From positions 2,196,201 to 2,260,200 of the forward strand of contig JAYGXS010000004.1 in assembly GCA_036362985.1 (NCBI GenBank): DNA of 64,000 bases, in the 5' to 3' direction. Both the position numbers and the translations under genes were made by a program. Below are positions 63,274 to 64,000 of the stretch, piece by piece. The notes below the pieces were generated by a model. It had not been told where the DNA came from, ran no database searches, and saw only the letters and a program-made list of their open reading frames with translations. Numbering within the stretch: the first letter of the stretch is position 1; every line of letters begins with the position of its first letter. The DNA is from Ligula intestinalis. Taxonomy: Eukaryota > Platyhelminthes > Cestoda > Diphyllobothriidea > Diphyllobothriidae.

Positions 63274-64000
63274 ATGGCAAACAGAGTGCGATGGCAGGTA
63301 ACACCAGGAATGTCATCTGTAAAAAAATTCACAAGAAACTTCATGAACAGTACGAACATCACGGATCTCAATACTGCTATGGCGTCCCCGAGGAGCCACG
63401 CGCTCCGTAGTCGTCTGGTGCCCGAAATCTCAAATGTGCAAGCCAGTACTGTCAACCTGAACAGTTCAACGGCGTCCCCGGGAAGCGACGCGCTCCATGG
63501 TCGCCTGGTGCCCGGAATTTCAAATATGCAAGCCAGTACTGTCAACCTGAACAGTGCTACGGCGTCCCTGGGAAGCGACGCGCTCAGTGGTCGCCTGGTG
63601 CCCGAAATGTCAAATTTGCAAGCCAGCACCCTAAATTCGCGACACAATTTGAACATCAATTGCTGTAATGTGAGGACATTGCTTGATCCCGGCCGTCAAG
63701 CACTTCTAGCACGCGCATTATGGGACTATAAAGTAGACGGTGCCTGTCTGTCAGAAGTTCGTCTCCCAGACTCTGGAACGAGAGAAATCAAGGTCTCAGA
63801 AGAGGATGCTGAGTACGTGCTCCTCCACAGTGGACCACAAACGAACACAGGACTGCATGGAGTGGCAATAGCCATGACAAAGAAGGTGCATATAACTCGC
63901 TTAGCGTTTGAGCCTATCTCAGAGCGGATTGTCACAGCCCGCTTCAAAGGCACCATAGCATATATGTCTGTGGTTGCCGTTTATGCGCCAACATCGCAAG
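63274..64000 (+). CDS. Non-LTR retrotransposon ORF, 5' part (APE endonuclease), runs off the window
   Basis: An open frame from ATG 63274 to the window end (242 codons so far). Residues 1-36 are unassigned. Residues 37-126 are three 30-residue tandem repeats (ending QASTVNLNS-type words). The endonuclease then starts at NINCCNVRTLLDPGRQALLA and includes the catalytic-Glu region DGACLSEVRLPDSG, then HSGPQTNTGLHGVAIAM and ISERIVTARFKG, with VVAVYAPTSQ at the edge. This is an APE-type endonuclease of the kind found in flatworm RTE/CR1-like LINEs; it nicks target DNA to prime reverse transcription. The RT should follow beyond 64000. No stop interrupts it, so the element may be recent. Confidence 0.88.
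   Translation, partial: MANRVRWQVTPGMSSVKKFTRNFMNSTNITDLNTAMASPRSHALRSRLVPEISNVQASTVNLNSSTASPGSDALHGRLVPGISNMQASTVNLNSATASLGSDALSGRLVPEMSNLQASTLNSRHNLNINCCNVRTLLDPGRQALLARALWDYKVDGACLSEVRLPDSGTREIKVSEEDAEYVLLHSGPQTNTGLHGVAIAMTKKVHITRLAFEPISERIVTARFKGTIAYMSVVAVYAPTSQ
63382..63651 (+). repeat. Three in-frame 90-bp tandem repeats in the non-LTR ORF
   Basis: Units start at 63382, 63472 and 63562 with GCGTCCC(C/T)G and contain CGCCTGGTGCCC and CAAGCCAG(T/C)AC. The spacing is exactly 90 nt, so the frame is kept. Confidence 0.92.

Noticed and set aside
63165..63659. A 164-codon minus-strand frame with internal repeats
   Set aside because: It is the antisense of the 90-bp repeats in the plus-strand non-LTR ORF, which has a clear endonuclease domain.

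Overview
The window is animal nuclear DNA, most likely from a parasitic flatworm and plausibly a pseudophyllidean tapeworm of the Spirometra/Schistocephalus kind. That is inferred from three things: very short introns at the 5' end of a gene, many Penelope-like retroelement (PLE) pieces with hammerhead-ribozyme-like termini, and an APE-type non-LTR retrotransposon. Nothing bacterial, viral or CRISPR-like was seen. Only two protein-coding host genes can be supported; the rest is introns and intergenic DNA packed with repeats.

Region 1 (0.2-4.3 kb, + strand): a complete eight-exon BTB-BACK-Kelch (KLHL-type) gene of 601 codons. Its first four introns are 53, 43, 45 and only 26 nt; its last three are much longer. 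Two decayed tandem copies of its last exon and poly(A) region follow.

Region 2 (4.3-22.8 kb): intergenic. It holds a PLE terminus, a palindromic foldback element, a long dispersed repeat present twice, a 331-bp tandem duplication, three tRNA-Gly(GCC) copies in a shared flanking unit, a decayed PLE fragment, an inverted pair of tRNA-derived SINEs and a degenerate tandem array.

Region 3 (22.8-60.7 kb, - strand): a large gene rebuilt here from eight exons, all with matching splice phases. They are 60689-59858, 57418-56595, 52385-52342, 38956-38513, 30739-28919, 28651-28587, 25833-25405 and 23111-22835. They encode about 1577 residues and a stop. The 5' end is not established and may lie further right. 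The product is not recognised: helical N-terminal two exons, a polyQ segment, a charged low-complexity middle and conserved-looking C-terminal exons. One intron appears to use a GC-AG splice pair around a 44-nt exon. The introns (up to 13.4 kb) hold at least six PLE pieces, foldback elements, paired SINEs, several unnamed repeat families and microsatellites.

Region 4 (60.8-64 kb): a possible further upstream exon, a unit of a dispersed repeat, a PLE terminal region with a hammerhead-like motif, and the 5' part of a non-LTR retrotransposon ORF running off the right edge. That ORF has three in-frame 90-nt repeats before its endonuclease domain.

The two host genes show no functional link. The mobile elements look mostly dead, but one PLE GIY-YIG domain (52.7-53.3 kb) and the non-LTR ORF are open in frame.
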